From Sanderia malayensis (lineage: Eukaryota > Cnidaria > Scyphozoa > Semaeostomeae > Pelagiidae), in assembly GCA_013076295.1 (NCBI GenBank), contig RQOL01000772.1, forward strand, positions 806,001-870,000: DNA of 64,000 nucleotides, read 5' to 3'. Numbering within the stretch: the stretch's first letter is position 1; every line of letters begins with the position of its first letter. The notes beneath the pieces were generated by a model that saw nothing but the letters and a program-made list of their open reading frames with translations, made no database searches and had not been told where the DNA came from. The translations under genes were made by a program, and so were the position numbers. Shown one piece after another: positions 42,001 through 53,759 of this stretch.

Positions 42001-45000
42001 TGTGGGCAACCAATGTAAAACATGTTATGAACGAACAGTCAATAGCAACCACAATAAGATAGCATATACAGCAAATTTTGCGATTTTTACTTCAACCATT
42101 GGCTCTCGCAAAACTTCTTATTATCACCATTGAATTGCTTAACGATACTTACCGTATACTTTCTAGTAAACGCCAACGGCGGTTATAAAAATACTTCAAT
42201 TTAGTAAAACAGCGTTTATTGAAGAAGGGAGTTGGGTTAGAGTTTGCCGGTCACTATCGAACAAATTACATAGTGATCAGCAATTCAGCTCAATAGCTAA
42301 AATCATGATTCTTACAAGTCGTCTATTACACAGCTTTGCTAAACGTGGCTTCCTGGAAGAGAGTTTATTACGTATATCTTCATGCATGCTACTTCTTCAA
42401 ACACAAACCTATCGTGATCCTTTGTTCGTCTTCCCGAGAAGCGACGGCCATCATCATCATGATCATCATCACTTGGGAAAACAAAGAAAGTTGGTTACCA
42501 TAGTAACAAAATTATCACGTCAGCTAATTGTTGCAAAGGGATTGACTTAACTGGAGGAACCAAATGTTTAGCTCATTTTACAGGCATACATAAATTTTGG
42601 AAATGTGGAATGTAAATGTGTAAATTACATATCATATTCAAAATGCAAAGACATCTCCTATACTTTGATGAAAAAGTCAGAGCATTTCAATATACACATC
42701 ATCAAAGGAAATTAAAAAGAAAATTAGACATAGGATATAAAGATACCTTTCACTTCTATCCCTCCTTCTTCTACTGTCCCTGTGTTTTCTCTCGTCATCT
42801 GAGCTGTTGCAGGAAGAGAAATAAGTTAAGTCGAGCTCAAACAATCAATAAATCTAACAAAACATCCCCCTTTTCCCTTCTGCATACATAAGCACCATTT
42901 GCATTTTCTATACAAAAGCTCTGAGTCAATGATTCTCGATTTAGAGCACCAACACAAGCAAAAACTATTAATTATAATTTTAACAACCCAGGGTAAAGGG
43001 ATAACAACCCAGGGAAAAATCGTAATACCCTAAGACCTAAGATCCTAAACAACCAAACTTATCTTTCCTAACATATCATCTTTGCTAAATAGAACTACAT
43101 TTCTTACCTTGGCAAGTCAGACAAAAATTAAATGCTTGAACAAAGTGAGTAATTGTTTTATCCAAAATCGAAGGCTGTAAAATAGAACATGAATTAAGCT
43201 AAATTTAAAATTATTCCAAGGACTGCTTGTTTTGTGTAACCATTCAGCTAATTACGTTGAAATAATTTAATAATTTGAATAACAAAAAAATGATCACTAC
43301 TGCTTTGAAGTTTCAACAATAGCCTTGTCTACAGAACTTTGAAGTGACTAAGCAAACATACACATACTTGCATCATTAAAACCTCAGGCATGTATGAAAA
43401 GTTGTCTGCATTCATGATTGTTTAATTTCATGTTTAAGAATTGGTCTTTGATTCTTGAACAGAAACATTACTCACTTTGTTCAATAGAAGCACTGCTTCA
43501 ATAAAATAGTATTGCAATTTCATCCTTATTCAGATCAAAAATGCAAAAGAGTAATAAGATAAATTGAATATGATAATTACCTTTCATCAGAGCTTGTTTC
43601 ATGCCGTCTTTTCCTCCTCTGCCTTTTCTCCTCCTTTAGTTCTCTGTTGATTAAAATCATAAGCAATTAGGTATCAGTGCAGGAAATTGAATTTGAATTG
43701 ATAAATTTATCATGCGAAGGGTATTGTCATGGCTTAATTATACCTCTTTATTGACTTCTCCCATTCCTTCTTTCGTTCTTCCCTTTCTGCTTTGGCTTTT
43801 TCTTTCTTTGCTGCCTGGTGCTCTGGGTTGAACGAGCTTCCTTCAGCATATTCGCCTGTTATCCCAAATGCCTCCTTCAGCTTTTCATTCTTTATTTCAT
43901 TTGCTTCTGCAAGCTGATGGCTACCAGCGGGGGCCCTATAAAGTGCAGCACAACACATAGATAACAAAATTTTATGAGAAATTGGCTCATAAGAAAATAG
44001 AACCAGAATGACCAAAAATTTAAAAAACTTTGACAAAAACAGAAAAATAACGAAGATTCCATCATAAAAACAACCATTGATTTTATTTTGAGCACCACAC
44101 AGTCTCGGTGAATATGAACAATTTTATTAACTTTTGCTTGAAAAGGTTGTACTTTTTATTTCGATCTTGGTGGGTTGTTTTCGTGATGGTCAGGATTTAT
44201 ATCTGTTTAAAAATGCCCAACTTTAGAGCAATAATATCATTTTAGATTACAAAAATATGAAACCAATTCAAAAATTTTTAGTATTGAAATGCAAAAATCT
44301 TCATGGTAAATTAAGAAACTGTTATTGCCAAGTGCTCATCCAAGATTCTTATAAAAAATGTGTGGGAATGGCAGTGGCAGTTATATCAGTAAAAATATAA
44401 AACGTAATTTATACCAAATAAATCATCACTCTTTATATAAACAGAGCTTTATGCATTCCAGTAGAAAACTTTGTGAGGTTCAACTATAAAATTCATACTC
44501 ACCCAATCTGTTTTTCATATTTCCTATTTTGCTTTTCATTTTCTGCTTCGAGTTTTTCATGCAACATTTTTCTGAACTCTGCAACTTTGATTTGTACTTC
44601 TTCATCTTTATACCTACAAAACAAAACCTGATAGCTGTTGTATTCTTTCAAATGAAACCCATAATTAATACAGTAATCTTATATTTTTACCATTTTACAT
44701 CAATATAATTAAATTGGGTTTGTGGTTCTAAAGTTGATCATTATATCGATTAAACGCCCTGACAGTTCCATGAACTGAACCAGATTGTTAATTAGATTGA
44801 ACAAATACAAAAACTTCATTCAATCTTCGCAGTGCATAATTAAAGAGATTTACCCTTGCTCCTCCATCATGTCTTCCAATTCAAGACATTTGAGTTCAAT
44901 TTCGCGTTTCCTTTCATGCTCAAGGATATCTTTGTTGGCCTTTCTCATGATACTTTGTTCAAATGTTTGCAAGTCCTGTTCTTTTAAGTAGTCTTGCTTT

Positions 45001-45092
45001 TCTCTTCTCGTCTGCAAAAACGACAAATTTCGCATGACGTATCCATTTGTACCAGAGCCCCGAGGGGTTGTTAGTCCAATATTATTATACAT
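39087..45092 (-). CDS. SRRM2: SRRM2/Cwc21-type spliceosomal SR-rich protein (3' end lost in gap)
   Basis: Spliceosome-associated protein of the SRRM2 (SRm300)/Cwc21 family, a scaffold of nuclear speckles. I chose the ATG at 45092 because the family starts MYN. Here it reads MYNNIGLTTPRGSGTNGYV, then the cwf21 motif DILEHERKREIELKCLELED. An upstream in-frame Met would add 22 residues. Exons on the minus strand: 45092-44854, 44613-44503, 43935-43744 (SHQLAEANEIKNEKLKEAFG), 43643-43581, 42803-42747, 42471-42409, 41932-41798, 41470-39437 and 39350 to the gap at 39087. From 43643 onward the protein is a low-complexity Arg/Ser/Asp/Glu/Lys tract, with a 2-kb exon of alternating basic and acidic runs. 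The true C-terminus is not visible. Family assignment rests on the N-terminal 150 residues and is firm. Confidence 0.93.
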
Positions 45093-45451
45093 ATTCGTCT
45101 CTTTCAACAAGGAATCGTCTTCCTCCGGTTTTTCCTCGAATAAACGTTTCAACAACGAATGAAAAACAGCAATAAAAACAACAGTGGAAGTTCTTCGTTT
45201 TAGTCTTCAATAATGAAAGAAAACACGCCATGCATTTGTACACGACGCAACCAAACCGCGCATCGACAAAGAGCCATAAGTCCTTGATGTATGGAAATTC
45301 TAACGTCCCGAATCAATTCCCCCTGCTCCTTGTTATATACCATTGCCCTGTATAAGAATGTATACATGGTGTAAGTGGACAGCGTGTTAGGTGTTGATGG
45401 CCAAACACCAGCGCTTTTCAAACTTCGATTTCAGCCACATCTTAAAGGTTG
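45093..45451. other. SRRM2 upstream region
   Basis: About 360 bp between the SRRM2 start codon and the first repeat of the large element at 45452. It should contain the 5' UTR and core promoter. No repeat or motif that I can name. Confidence 0.4.
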
Positions 45452-45545
45452 TTAAGCTATCTCAAGAAATTGGGCGGTTAGCCTACCGGCCCGGATTGCT
45501 TGAGCAAAGAAAGGCATTTACGGTCGGTGATTCCGACAAACTCCG
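45452..45545. repeat. 94-bp repeat of element I, outer copy
   Basis: Begins TTAAGCTATCTCAAGAAATT and ends GACAAACTCCG; repeated at 45918-46011. Confidence 0.88.
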
Positions 45546-45646
45546 GCCGGTACACCAGGCAGTACTAACCGAATGGTCAAACTACAGAACAATGACTGAA
45601 ATCATAATGCAAATCAATAAACAATAATAAGGAGAGGGAGGGTGGG

Positions 45647-45917
45647 AGAAATTGTGCTAGCTCTCTGAGTTCCAACGAAGAATGATTAGAAATGCTACAC
45701 TCTGTACTCCTATATGCCCCAAGGATTTAATCCCTACAAAACGTGCCGCGCTAGACGCGTGGATAAGGGTCTCCCTAGTGCCCCAATATTTAGGGTGTGT
45801 TAATGAACTTTGCCTAAGGATTTATATCCGTGTCGCGACGGTAACACGGATATGGTTGTCAGCGAGCGATGCAATTTCTTTCAACCTTAACCATTTTTAA
45901 ATTGCATTTAAAATCAT
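45647..45917. repeat. 271-bp repeat of element I, inner copy
   Basis: Begins AGAAATTGTGCTAGC and ends TTTAAAATCAT, essentially identical to 49654-49924. A 72-codon ORF (MIRNATLCTPICPKDLI) occurs in both copies only because the repeats are identical. Confidence 0.88.
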
Positions 45918-46011
45918 TTAAGCTATCTCAAGAAATTGGGCGGTTAGCCTACCGGCCCGGATTGCTTGAGCAAAGAAAGGCATTTACGGTCGGTGATTCC
46001 GACAAACTCCG
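45918..46011. repeat. 94-bp repeat of element I, inner copy
   Basis: Second copy of 45452-45545, directly abutting the end of the inner 271-bp repeat at 45917. Confidence 0.88.
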
Positions 46012-46364
46012 TCCACAGAACACGTAGTGTGACCCCACGAATCCCGAACGTAAAGACTACAACTTATGATACTCATTTCTTAATTCTAACCTTATAGGTA
46101 ATAGTGAATGAATCCTAGCTGGCTTGGGAGCTAGCAATTCCTCCCATCTCCCCAAACAATAACCCTTAGCAAAAATGGCAGATCAGGAACAAATGGCTAA
46201 GCTAAAAGTTAATATACGCAATCAAAAAATCATAATGGAGGCCCCTGCAGACGACACCACCGGGCAGCCGCCGGAAACCTCCTAAGGAAAACAAAAGCCA
46301 AAAAGGAAGGCTGCAGGCATAAGGCCACGCAAGCCCAAAGGCGTGGCATTTTTCATCGGTGGTA

Positions 46365-46515
46365 GCTACCTTCAACGAGGCATTTAACAACTGCACCTTC
46401 AACGAGGTATACTTTATCACTGCAACCTCCGAGGAGGTATTTCAAACACTGCACCTTCAGCGAGGTATTTTTATATTGCAACCTTCAGCGAGGTATTTGA
46501 ACACTGCATCATCAA
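46365..46515. repeat. Short tandem repeat of about 30 bp inside element I
   Basis: About five imperfect units built round the words CTGCAACCTTCAGCGAGGTA and ACTGCACC. Units vary by a few bases in length. No coding role is apparent. Confidence 0.65.
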
Positions 46516-49500
46516 CAAAGCACTTGGAAATGATAGCCATTGAATTTCATCAAAGCAACGCATTTGTTTTTCCAGGGCTGCTGATAACATCGAGTCTGAT
46601 AGTAATAGGTTCCACACGTGACGTTGGCTACAATTCAGAACAGAAATAAAAGGAATTACCCAGATGGTTAAATAGATAGCAAGAATAATGACGAAGTATT
46701 AGTAACGACGATTTAACTAGCTATACTTAACTCTCTTGAGCCCCTTGTGACAACGCAGAAGGGGCAGTGGTCAGCTGACTTTGTGGTGGCTTTATGTCTG
46801 GGGTTCGTAAGCCGTGCTTGACCAGCGGCCAATAGCTTGGATCAGGTGGGCTGACAGGCCGACAGAAGCCGCGTAATCGCGGCCCCGACCCAGAAGCTGT
46901 GTAGTCACCATGTTTTGGGCCCTTTATATTCGCGCAATATGACTGGAAATAATCATGCGATGCGAGGAAGACTCACTGTAAAGCTCGTTCCAAACTGGTT
47001 AGGTTTGAGACTGGTTGTCGGGTCGGAGAAATTGCAAATTAAATTACTATTAAGAGCTACCCCTTTGATGAAGTACGAGAGAATGCTACAACTGCCACGA
47101 GGCAGAAAACAGCAACTGTAACGAAACACAAGCATTGTATCTGCAACGAGTGATTACCCCCATTTGCCGAATGTAAAATGGCTTAAAGCAGCTGTATATA
47201 CTGGACAAACATCGCGATTTGGTGGAATTTGCAATCAGTGTGACAAATTCAAATTCAAATTCCAATTCGTGTAAATCAGCAACAATCAAATAGTTTTTGA
47301 CTCACGGCACATGCGTCGTGTAGTCTATATGGCCAAGTTTTTAGGATAACAATGGTTCGATTGTCCGGACAAAATTCTTGTACCATCAGGTATTGCGAAA
47401 TTTGAAATTCTAAAATTTGCCCATACAAATCTCTCATAAAAGTCACGCGCAAAATTCTATTCTTATGCAAATGATGAGATCATGCAGCTGAAAACAATTG
47501 CAAGCTGTCATTATTCTCAGTTGCTGGTTTGGTTATTAATATTTATTTGTGCGTGGCCAGAATCAGTAAGGCCCAAAAACGCCATCCCATTCCGAGAAAG
47601 AACACAGGAGCCGCCTTCCTGTCGCGGGGACAAATCGACACAAACCAACGCCCGCAAGCCAAGAGAAAAGCCGCGCGGAAGCACAGCAGGCCCCAAAAAC
47701 CACTGCACCATCACCTGCACCATCATTACGCCCTACTGCTTTCAGCAGGAGACAGTAAAGCAATCCCTGTCCAGCAAATCCCGACTTCAGATCCCAAATT
47801 GTTGATGATTACGTGTATTTAATGTAGTTTCCCTTCAATCTGAGGCTGTCCAAATCCACTCAGCCGCTTCTGGGTACTGCTCCGCCCCCATGAAGTCACA
47901 TCAACAAAGATTTGTTGTTGGTTTTCAAACTGAGTGTACTCTTCAAAACATATCGTTTTAATCAAATGCTAGATGCTTGAGTGTATAGGCCGTGCACCCT
48001 GAAGGGTCACTTTCCTTTAATTTAGGTTGATAGAAAAACGGATTAAAGAACAAAATAGGGTACAACATCATCTCTGGATATAGTTGCCTAGGACATTGGG
48101 GGAACCGAAACGGTTTGCGAGCCCAGCGCCCTAATCAGTTTGGAAATTCTGCGAAGGTGGTATCAAACTGGGCCAGATTGAGAGGGAAGGGAAAGTATTC
48201 GAAATTTCAAATCAAGCCATTCCTGTCTGAAAGGTCGGCATGTGTATGTGCAGATAACGACAGAGCCCCAAATAAGGCTTGATGAAGGATAATGCCGCCA
48301 GCCACTCGTATGTGTTGTAAGGGTGGCGACGTACGCAAAATAGAAGCAAATTGGGCAAGGGTGTTAAATATTAAACTGTAGATATTTGAATGAAGCGCAC
48401 ACTCATCAGAATCGGCCCAATACTTATAAACGGAAACAGCGCCTCCGACAAACAGCACCGAAATAATGCCCAATTTCAGATTATGCTAAATTTTACGCCA
48501 AATGACGATTACTGTTCAAAATATTCCAAAGCATAATACTATGCTGGGTCTGGTCACTGTTTGGGATACTTATTGTGAACCTATTTGGTTTAGGGTGAAC
48601 CTTTTTGTTTCTGTCCGCAGACGAGAACAAATATGGCCTTGAAATAAGGAAAATAAACCAATCAGAGACATATACCCCTGTTGTTGCCACACCCTGGCGG
48701 CAAGGGCGATAGAATTATGATTTTCACGGATTTTCACAAATACACCCTTTCCGAATTCGAGGGAAAAACCAGAAAACAAGCTACTGTAGCATGGCAAACA
48801 GCTAAGAAGGGTGATGCTAGTAGTAAAGTAACGAAAACTGTAAAGCTTTGTGTGATAATGACTTTCAGGCTACCGAACCTACAAAGGTGCTGGTGGGACA
48901 TTTGTAATGCTCTAAAAATAATGCAGCCGTGCGGGGGCTAATTAGCATTGAGAATTGATATCGAGACAACTAATTGACATTGCAATCGCATGACAAGGGC
49001 CTAATGCCCAGGCTAAACGTCACAAACAAGCCTGAACGGACGTGCCCTTGCTTTGCATGGCAGAAATATACTTAGACTTTGTGCAAAATTTCCCCCCAGA
49101 TGTTCTAGAATCAGCAGCACCTACTACCAACCTGGGATTCCTGGTCTAAAGCTATAAATACACAAGCCGTAAATATATAGCAAGAAGTGAGCGAAACTAC
49201 AAGCAAGAAAACCCCAAACATGGAGTGGCGTTAAATGAAAACATATAATAGGCGTACAGTGGTGGGGGATATCAAGAGGAGGAGATGATAACAAACCACC
49301 CTAGTGGCCATGGATAACAAGGAAGCAGAAAATAGGCCATCCCCAGTTAGTTACTCTTACAGACCTTGCAGTAAGAAGAAGCGAGGCGAAATCACACGCA
49401 AAATATGCTGACTAGATAAACAGCAAAGTAAGCTAAGCCTAGTTCAATGATGCATGTGCAGGAAATAATTGGTACCTAAATACAAATGTTAAGAAACGAC

Positions 49501-49653
49501 CTCACCGGAATAGCTTGTATATGGTTGTATATGTGGCTCTGAGAGGTAGCTATGGAAGACATCGGCCAGTCGGGCGTCATATTGTGTTGTGATCAGCAGT
49601 AAACGACGAAGCTCCCAGAGCATATTTATCATATTTGAGAGAACACAACATAA

Positions 49654-49924
49654 AGAAATTGTGCTAGCTCTCTGAGTTCCAACGAAGAATGATTAGAAAT
49701 GCTACACTCTGTACTCCTATATGCCCCAAGGATTTAATCCCTACAAAACGTGCCGCGCTAGACGCGTGGATAAGGGTCTCCCTAGTGCCCCAATATTTAG
49801 GGTGTGTTAATGAACTTTGCCTAAGGATTTATATCCGTGTCGCGACGGTAACACGGATATGGTTGTCAGCGAGCGATGCAATTTCTTTCAACCTTAACCA
49901 TTTTTAAATTGCATTTAAAATCAT
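49654..49924. repeat. 271-bp repeat of element I, outer copy
   Basis: Direct repeat of 45647-45917, separated by about 3.7 kb. Near-identity means the duplication or insertion is recent. Confidence 0.88.
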
Positions 49925-50165
49925 GTATTGACAAACTAGCTGTTAACATTGGTAAAATGAGTGCTGCTATGATGTAAAACCAATTATAAGATCGTACTAG
50001 TTGTTTTCGCTTAGAAATAAGAAACATGATATTCTCTTTTGCCAGGAAGCGCTGCTGTAGACTAATGGTAACATACCTGCAAAGTAACCTCAAGACCACT
50101 GGTTCGAAACCTGATGAGGAAATCTAGTTTGTGTTTTGATCAATTTGTAATTTAAATTTCCTGAA

Positions 50166-51160
50166 GGTGGGCGTGTATGCGCAGCGCAGTGCCATGTATA
50201 GGCTGCTGCGAAGAAGTATGCATGACGTAATACTATTGCCAGCATTTAATGTATCAGCTAGGGTCAGGGTTAGCGTAAGGGTTACGTCATGCCGAGGAGA
50301 AAGGTGGTCAGCATGCGCAGTGGCATACATATAGGTACTCCGCAGGAGCATATATGATGTGACGCTGGTGGATGCATTGCCCTTAGGGTTAGGGTTAGCG
50401 TTAGGGTTACCTCATGCGGAGGGGAAAAGTGGTCAACATGCGCAGTGGCATTTACTCATTGGGTACTGTTGTAATTTTGTAGTTGATTGTCAGTAAAAAC
50501 CTTTGTGATGCATAAATTTAGTATTAGGGGTGTGTTTTAGGAGATTAACAATGTCAACACTAAGAACAATAGTCAATTTTTAAATAAGACAAGTAGAAAT
50601 AAGTTAGAAGTAGAGTCATCGAACATCGCACGAGAGGGTTCATTCGCATATCCGCATAATTCGCACTTTTTCGCTCACTTGATTTAAGTAGTTTTAAAGA
50701 ATCTTTAGTTTAATTGTTGTTTATCAAAGACATGATTGTTCATCGATTATTCTGCAATTTCTCAACGGAACCAATCAATTAGGGATGGTTTACATTTGCG
50801 TAAACCATCATATCCTAACACAAAATACTTCAGGTACTGCGCAGGAGCATATGTGACGTGAGGCTGGTGGATGCATTGGCCTTGGGTTAGGGCTGGCGTT
50901 AGGGTTAGGGTTACGTCATGCGGAGGAGAAAGGTGGTCGGTATGCGCAGTATCATTTATATAGGTACTGCGCAGGAGCATCTGTGACGTGACGCTGGTGG
51001 ATGCATTGGCCTTGGGTTAGGGTTGGCGTTAGGGTTAGGGTTACGTCATGCGGAGGAGAAAGGTGGTCGGTATGCGCAGTATCATTTATATAGGTACTGC
51101 GCAGGAGCATCTGTGACGTGACGCTGGTGGATGCATTGGCCTTAGGGCTTGGGTCAGCGT
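50166..51160. repeat. 130-bp minisatellite carrying interstitial TTAGGG repeats
   Basis: Units begin near GGTACTGCGCAGGAGCAT and contain GACGCTGGTGGATGCATTGG, a run of TTAGGG copies, TTACGTCATGCGGAGGAGAA and TATGCGCAGT. Clear unit starts lie at 50833, 50963 and 51093, exactly 130 bp apart, and the last two units look almost identical. Older, diverged units occupy 50166-50460, with unrelated sequence at about 50470-50820. TTAGGG is the usual animal telomere repeat, but unique genes lie on both sides, so this is an internal site. Confidence 0.85.
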
Positions 51161-51225
51161 TAGTATTCTATCCTCACTGTTCTCTATTCTTCTCCTTTCA
51201 AATATGGATAAGATGTGGCAAGTGC
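51161..51225. repeat. 65-bp repeat of element II, outer copy
   Basis: Begins TAGTATTCTATCCTCACTGT and is repeated at 51481-51545. The word TATCCTCACTGT is also the inverse of the end of the 186-bp repeat, so the ends carry a short inverted repeat 8 bp in. Confidence 0.87.
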
Positions 51226-51297
51226 GAAGGAGGCTTCGCTATTTGAAAGGAGAAGGGGGAATTTGGCTTCCGTCGCTGCGGGAGGTGGGTGGGTCGC

Positions 51298-51483
51298 CGA
51301 AACTTAGACCACCAAATTCTCTGACTTGGTGCGTATTTGTTAGAGAACTGTGATAACCACGAGGAACCAATATATATGCCCTTATTCCCCTCTGGGAGAT
51401 AGAAATATCCCGGATATTACTAGTAAAAATGCATAAATTATCTTATCCTGGTCACGTGTCAGAATACATCACAGTGAGGATAG
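51298..51483. repeat. 186-bp repeat of element II, inner copy
   Basis: Begins CGAAACTTAGACCACCAAAT and ends ACAGTGAGGATAG; repeated at 58150-58335 with no difference that I noticed. Confidence 0.88.
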
Positions 51484-51545
51484 TATTCTATCCTCACTGT
51501 TCTCTATTCTTCTCCTTTCAAATATGGATAAGATGTGGCAAGTGC
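51481..51545. repeat. 65-bp repeat of element II, inner copy
   Basis: Second copy of 51161-51225. It overlaps the end of the inner 186-bp repeat by the shared bases TAG. Confidence 0.87.
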
Positions 51546-53315
51546 TCGTCGGCTACTGCAATTAGAAATCCTTCCAGGTCCTTTTAGCGAGGCACGGATG
51601 AGCTATTCAGGCGAGACCAGAGTTTCCTCTTCATCACTCAAAATACTCAAAAAACCATGAGAGGAACAAAAAATACGCAAAGAAATGTCGTTATGGCAGT
51701 CATAGCAGAAGAAGCCACTGCAGTGAAGGTCACATCTGTCCAATTGAACATACCTTGAAAAAATGCCAAGCTGAAGTACGGTAATATCAGCAACAGATAA
51801 AAGGTGATAACTCTTCTGGTGGACAATTGAGACGATCAGCATCGGAAAATGACAACATGGTATAAAGATGCATGGCATACGGACAGGGGTCTGGGAGTCA
51901 AAAAGCAAATGAAATTGTACGAAAAGGCTAAAATCCCTCTTATAGCCGTCAATAAAATAATAAGAAGGTGTTTATGTCATGCCAAGAATAATAACGGAGG
52001 TACCTACCGTTGATTCGTGCTTAAGTGCCTTGAAGCCTACCAACAGGCCACTGACAGAGAGTATACCAAATAGAACCGAGAGCGAGGGCGAATATTCATT
52101 GCTGTATAGAAGCAAGACTTTTGTGCAACAAGGAGTAGTAACTATACTTCAAGCATTAAAATGAAGACGAAGATGAAATACAAAATAATCAAAATAGTAA
52201 CATTAAATATGCTGTGGTTGACCAACATTTCGATCAGCTAGACTGTTGGATTGAGGAAATTTTGTATAGCCATGCTTGCTGTCCGCCATGAAGAATGGTT
52301 TCGCATTGTCTTCCCGCCTGTTCTGCGAGGGGAAGGTAAACAACCGGCTCTGAATTAGATATAGTACCAAACAGGCATGTTGGCCTGAAAGTAGAAGAAG
52401 GGGCTGACTTCTTGGCTGGGACTTTGATATCTATGTCAACAGGCATTAACCAGTCCGCAAATGTTTTGACGGTTTTTATGTCCGGAATAATTTATTGGTG
52501 GTAAACTACTTGATACCTCGATTCGGATATGCCCTCTTTGCCCAGTGTTGCTCATCTCAACGAATAAATGCTGCCTTTGAACCCAGTCGAAAATCAATTT
52601 ATCTACCTGCAAATTGTTTGACAGTCTTGAGGAAATTGTATATTTCAATACCTTGCATCTGATACATTGTAGCTATGCTGCCTGTTTCATTGCAATCTGA
52701 TGAAAAGTTCGAGAGTCAGAAGCCATTGCGTTGAAAACAAGAGGCGTCCAGAGAAAGCAACGGCTTGTGCGCAAAGGTGTTAAGGGCGATTCCCGTGGAC
52801 GGAAAGATACTGCCAGCTTTTCTGACCGTGGTAAATAACACGAGCATACACGAGAAACCATGATATCATCAATGAAGCAGGAAGGACTATACGGACTGAA
52901 GAATCCTGCATGTGCCAAAAGCACCACACTGAAACCAATGATCTGGAGGCGATGATATATAACTGAGTTCAAATGCCAACGGGAAGACGTCTTATATCTG
53001 TAACTGAAGCGTCACAAAAGGCCGTGTCCAATGTTGGTGAAATAACGTCACAATGGACCCCGTCAACAAACTCCAGGCAAGGTGTTTGTTGTTCAACATA
53101 CAGTCAAACGGGCTGCTGCTGCTTCATTCATATATCTTAAAAGAAAATGTGCTGTTGGTCGTGAGCCTCGTGTCCATTATCACCAGTTGGATTGAAATTT
53201 GGGATTCAGAGAATGGTGAATATGCTGGTACATGGAGAAAACCGAAATTACCTTTCCTCGGAAGGCTAGTCAGCGATAAGCAACATGGCGGTTTTTGCAA
53301 AATGCAGCGCTCTAC

Positions 53316-53640
53316 TGCAACAGGCTGCTTATATCGTACGAACACACGTCTGAGTGGCTGGTTTTGAGGGTCGACCATCGACGGCAAACTTTGCTGTAGC
53401 AGTAACGGACTTAGAACTGATAAAACACCAATAGAGTGAAAATAGAAGGTTAATCCAGCAAAGAAACATGACAGATAAAGCAAAGACAGATGGAGGACCC
53501 CCAAACCCAGCCACTCAGAGCTGACAGCACGAATGCCGCGCATTAAGGCCCTTAGTTAGGCCCCCAAGTGACTGAGCCGGAGAGAGTGAAATGACAAATT
53601 GATGGTAGCGAGTACAGGTGAGAAAAAGAGACAGTTAAAA
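53316..53640. repeat. Duplicated block of about 300 bp in element II, copy 1
   Basis: Shares long identical words with 54736-55065, for example GAGTGGCTGGTTTTGAGGGT and TTAGTTAGGCCCCCAAGTGA. The copies differ at scattered positions. Short ORFs in it are not conserved in a way that suggests coding. Confidence 0.8.
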
Positions 53641-53759
53641 AGACAAGCGTCAAAAACGAGACAAGAAGAATGGATACTTAACAACCTAGTGGACATAATG
53701 GAGTATTTTGGATGACACGTATATCGAAATGAGGACACACATAGTTTAGAGTCCGATCA

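Larger units (their letters stand above)
45452..49924 (-). mobile_element. Split-direct-repeat element I, non-autonomous (possible tyrosine-recombinase retroelement relative)
   Basis: Two repeat types alternate. A 94-bp repeat lies at 45452-45545 and 45918-46011, and a 271-bp repeat at 45647-45917 and 49654-49924. The first 271-bp copy abuts the second 94-bp copy with no gap. Read on the minus strand the order is A1 (49924-49654), interior, B1 (46011-45918), A2 (45917-45647), 101-bp spacer, B2 (45545-45452). That matches the A1-B1-A2-B2 pattern of Ngaro/PAT-type retroelements, apart from the spacer. I see no reverse transcriptase or recombinase motif, so it is at best non-autonomous. The alternative is a short, internally deleted copy next to a full copy of a simpler element. 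Confidence 0.55.

Noticed and set aside
47482..47822. Overlapping ORFs of about 100 codons in element I as a possible gag
   Set aside because: Two frames are open by chance over a GC-richer patch; no zinc knuckle, RT, protease or recombinase motif is visible.
45682..49907. Identical 72-codon ORFs at 45682-45900 and 49689-49907 as a conserved small protein
   Set aside because: They are identical because they lie in a 271-bp direct repeat; identity does not show selection.
45452..49924. Element I as an ordinary LTR retrotransposon with 271-bp LTRs
   Set aside because: Flanks show no target duplication, no tRNA primer site follows the left repeat, and the extra 94-bp repeat pair is unexplained by LTR structure. 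Kept only as a less likely alternative.
50380..51160. TTAGGG runs as a true chromosome end
   Set aside because: The runs are short, interrupted by a 130-bp unit, and flanked on both sides by single-copy genes in this window.
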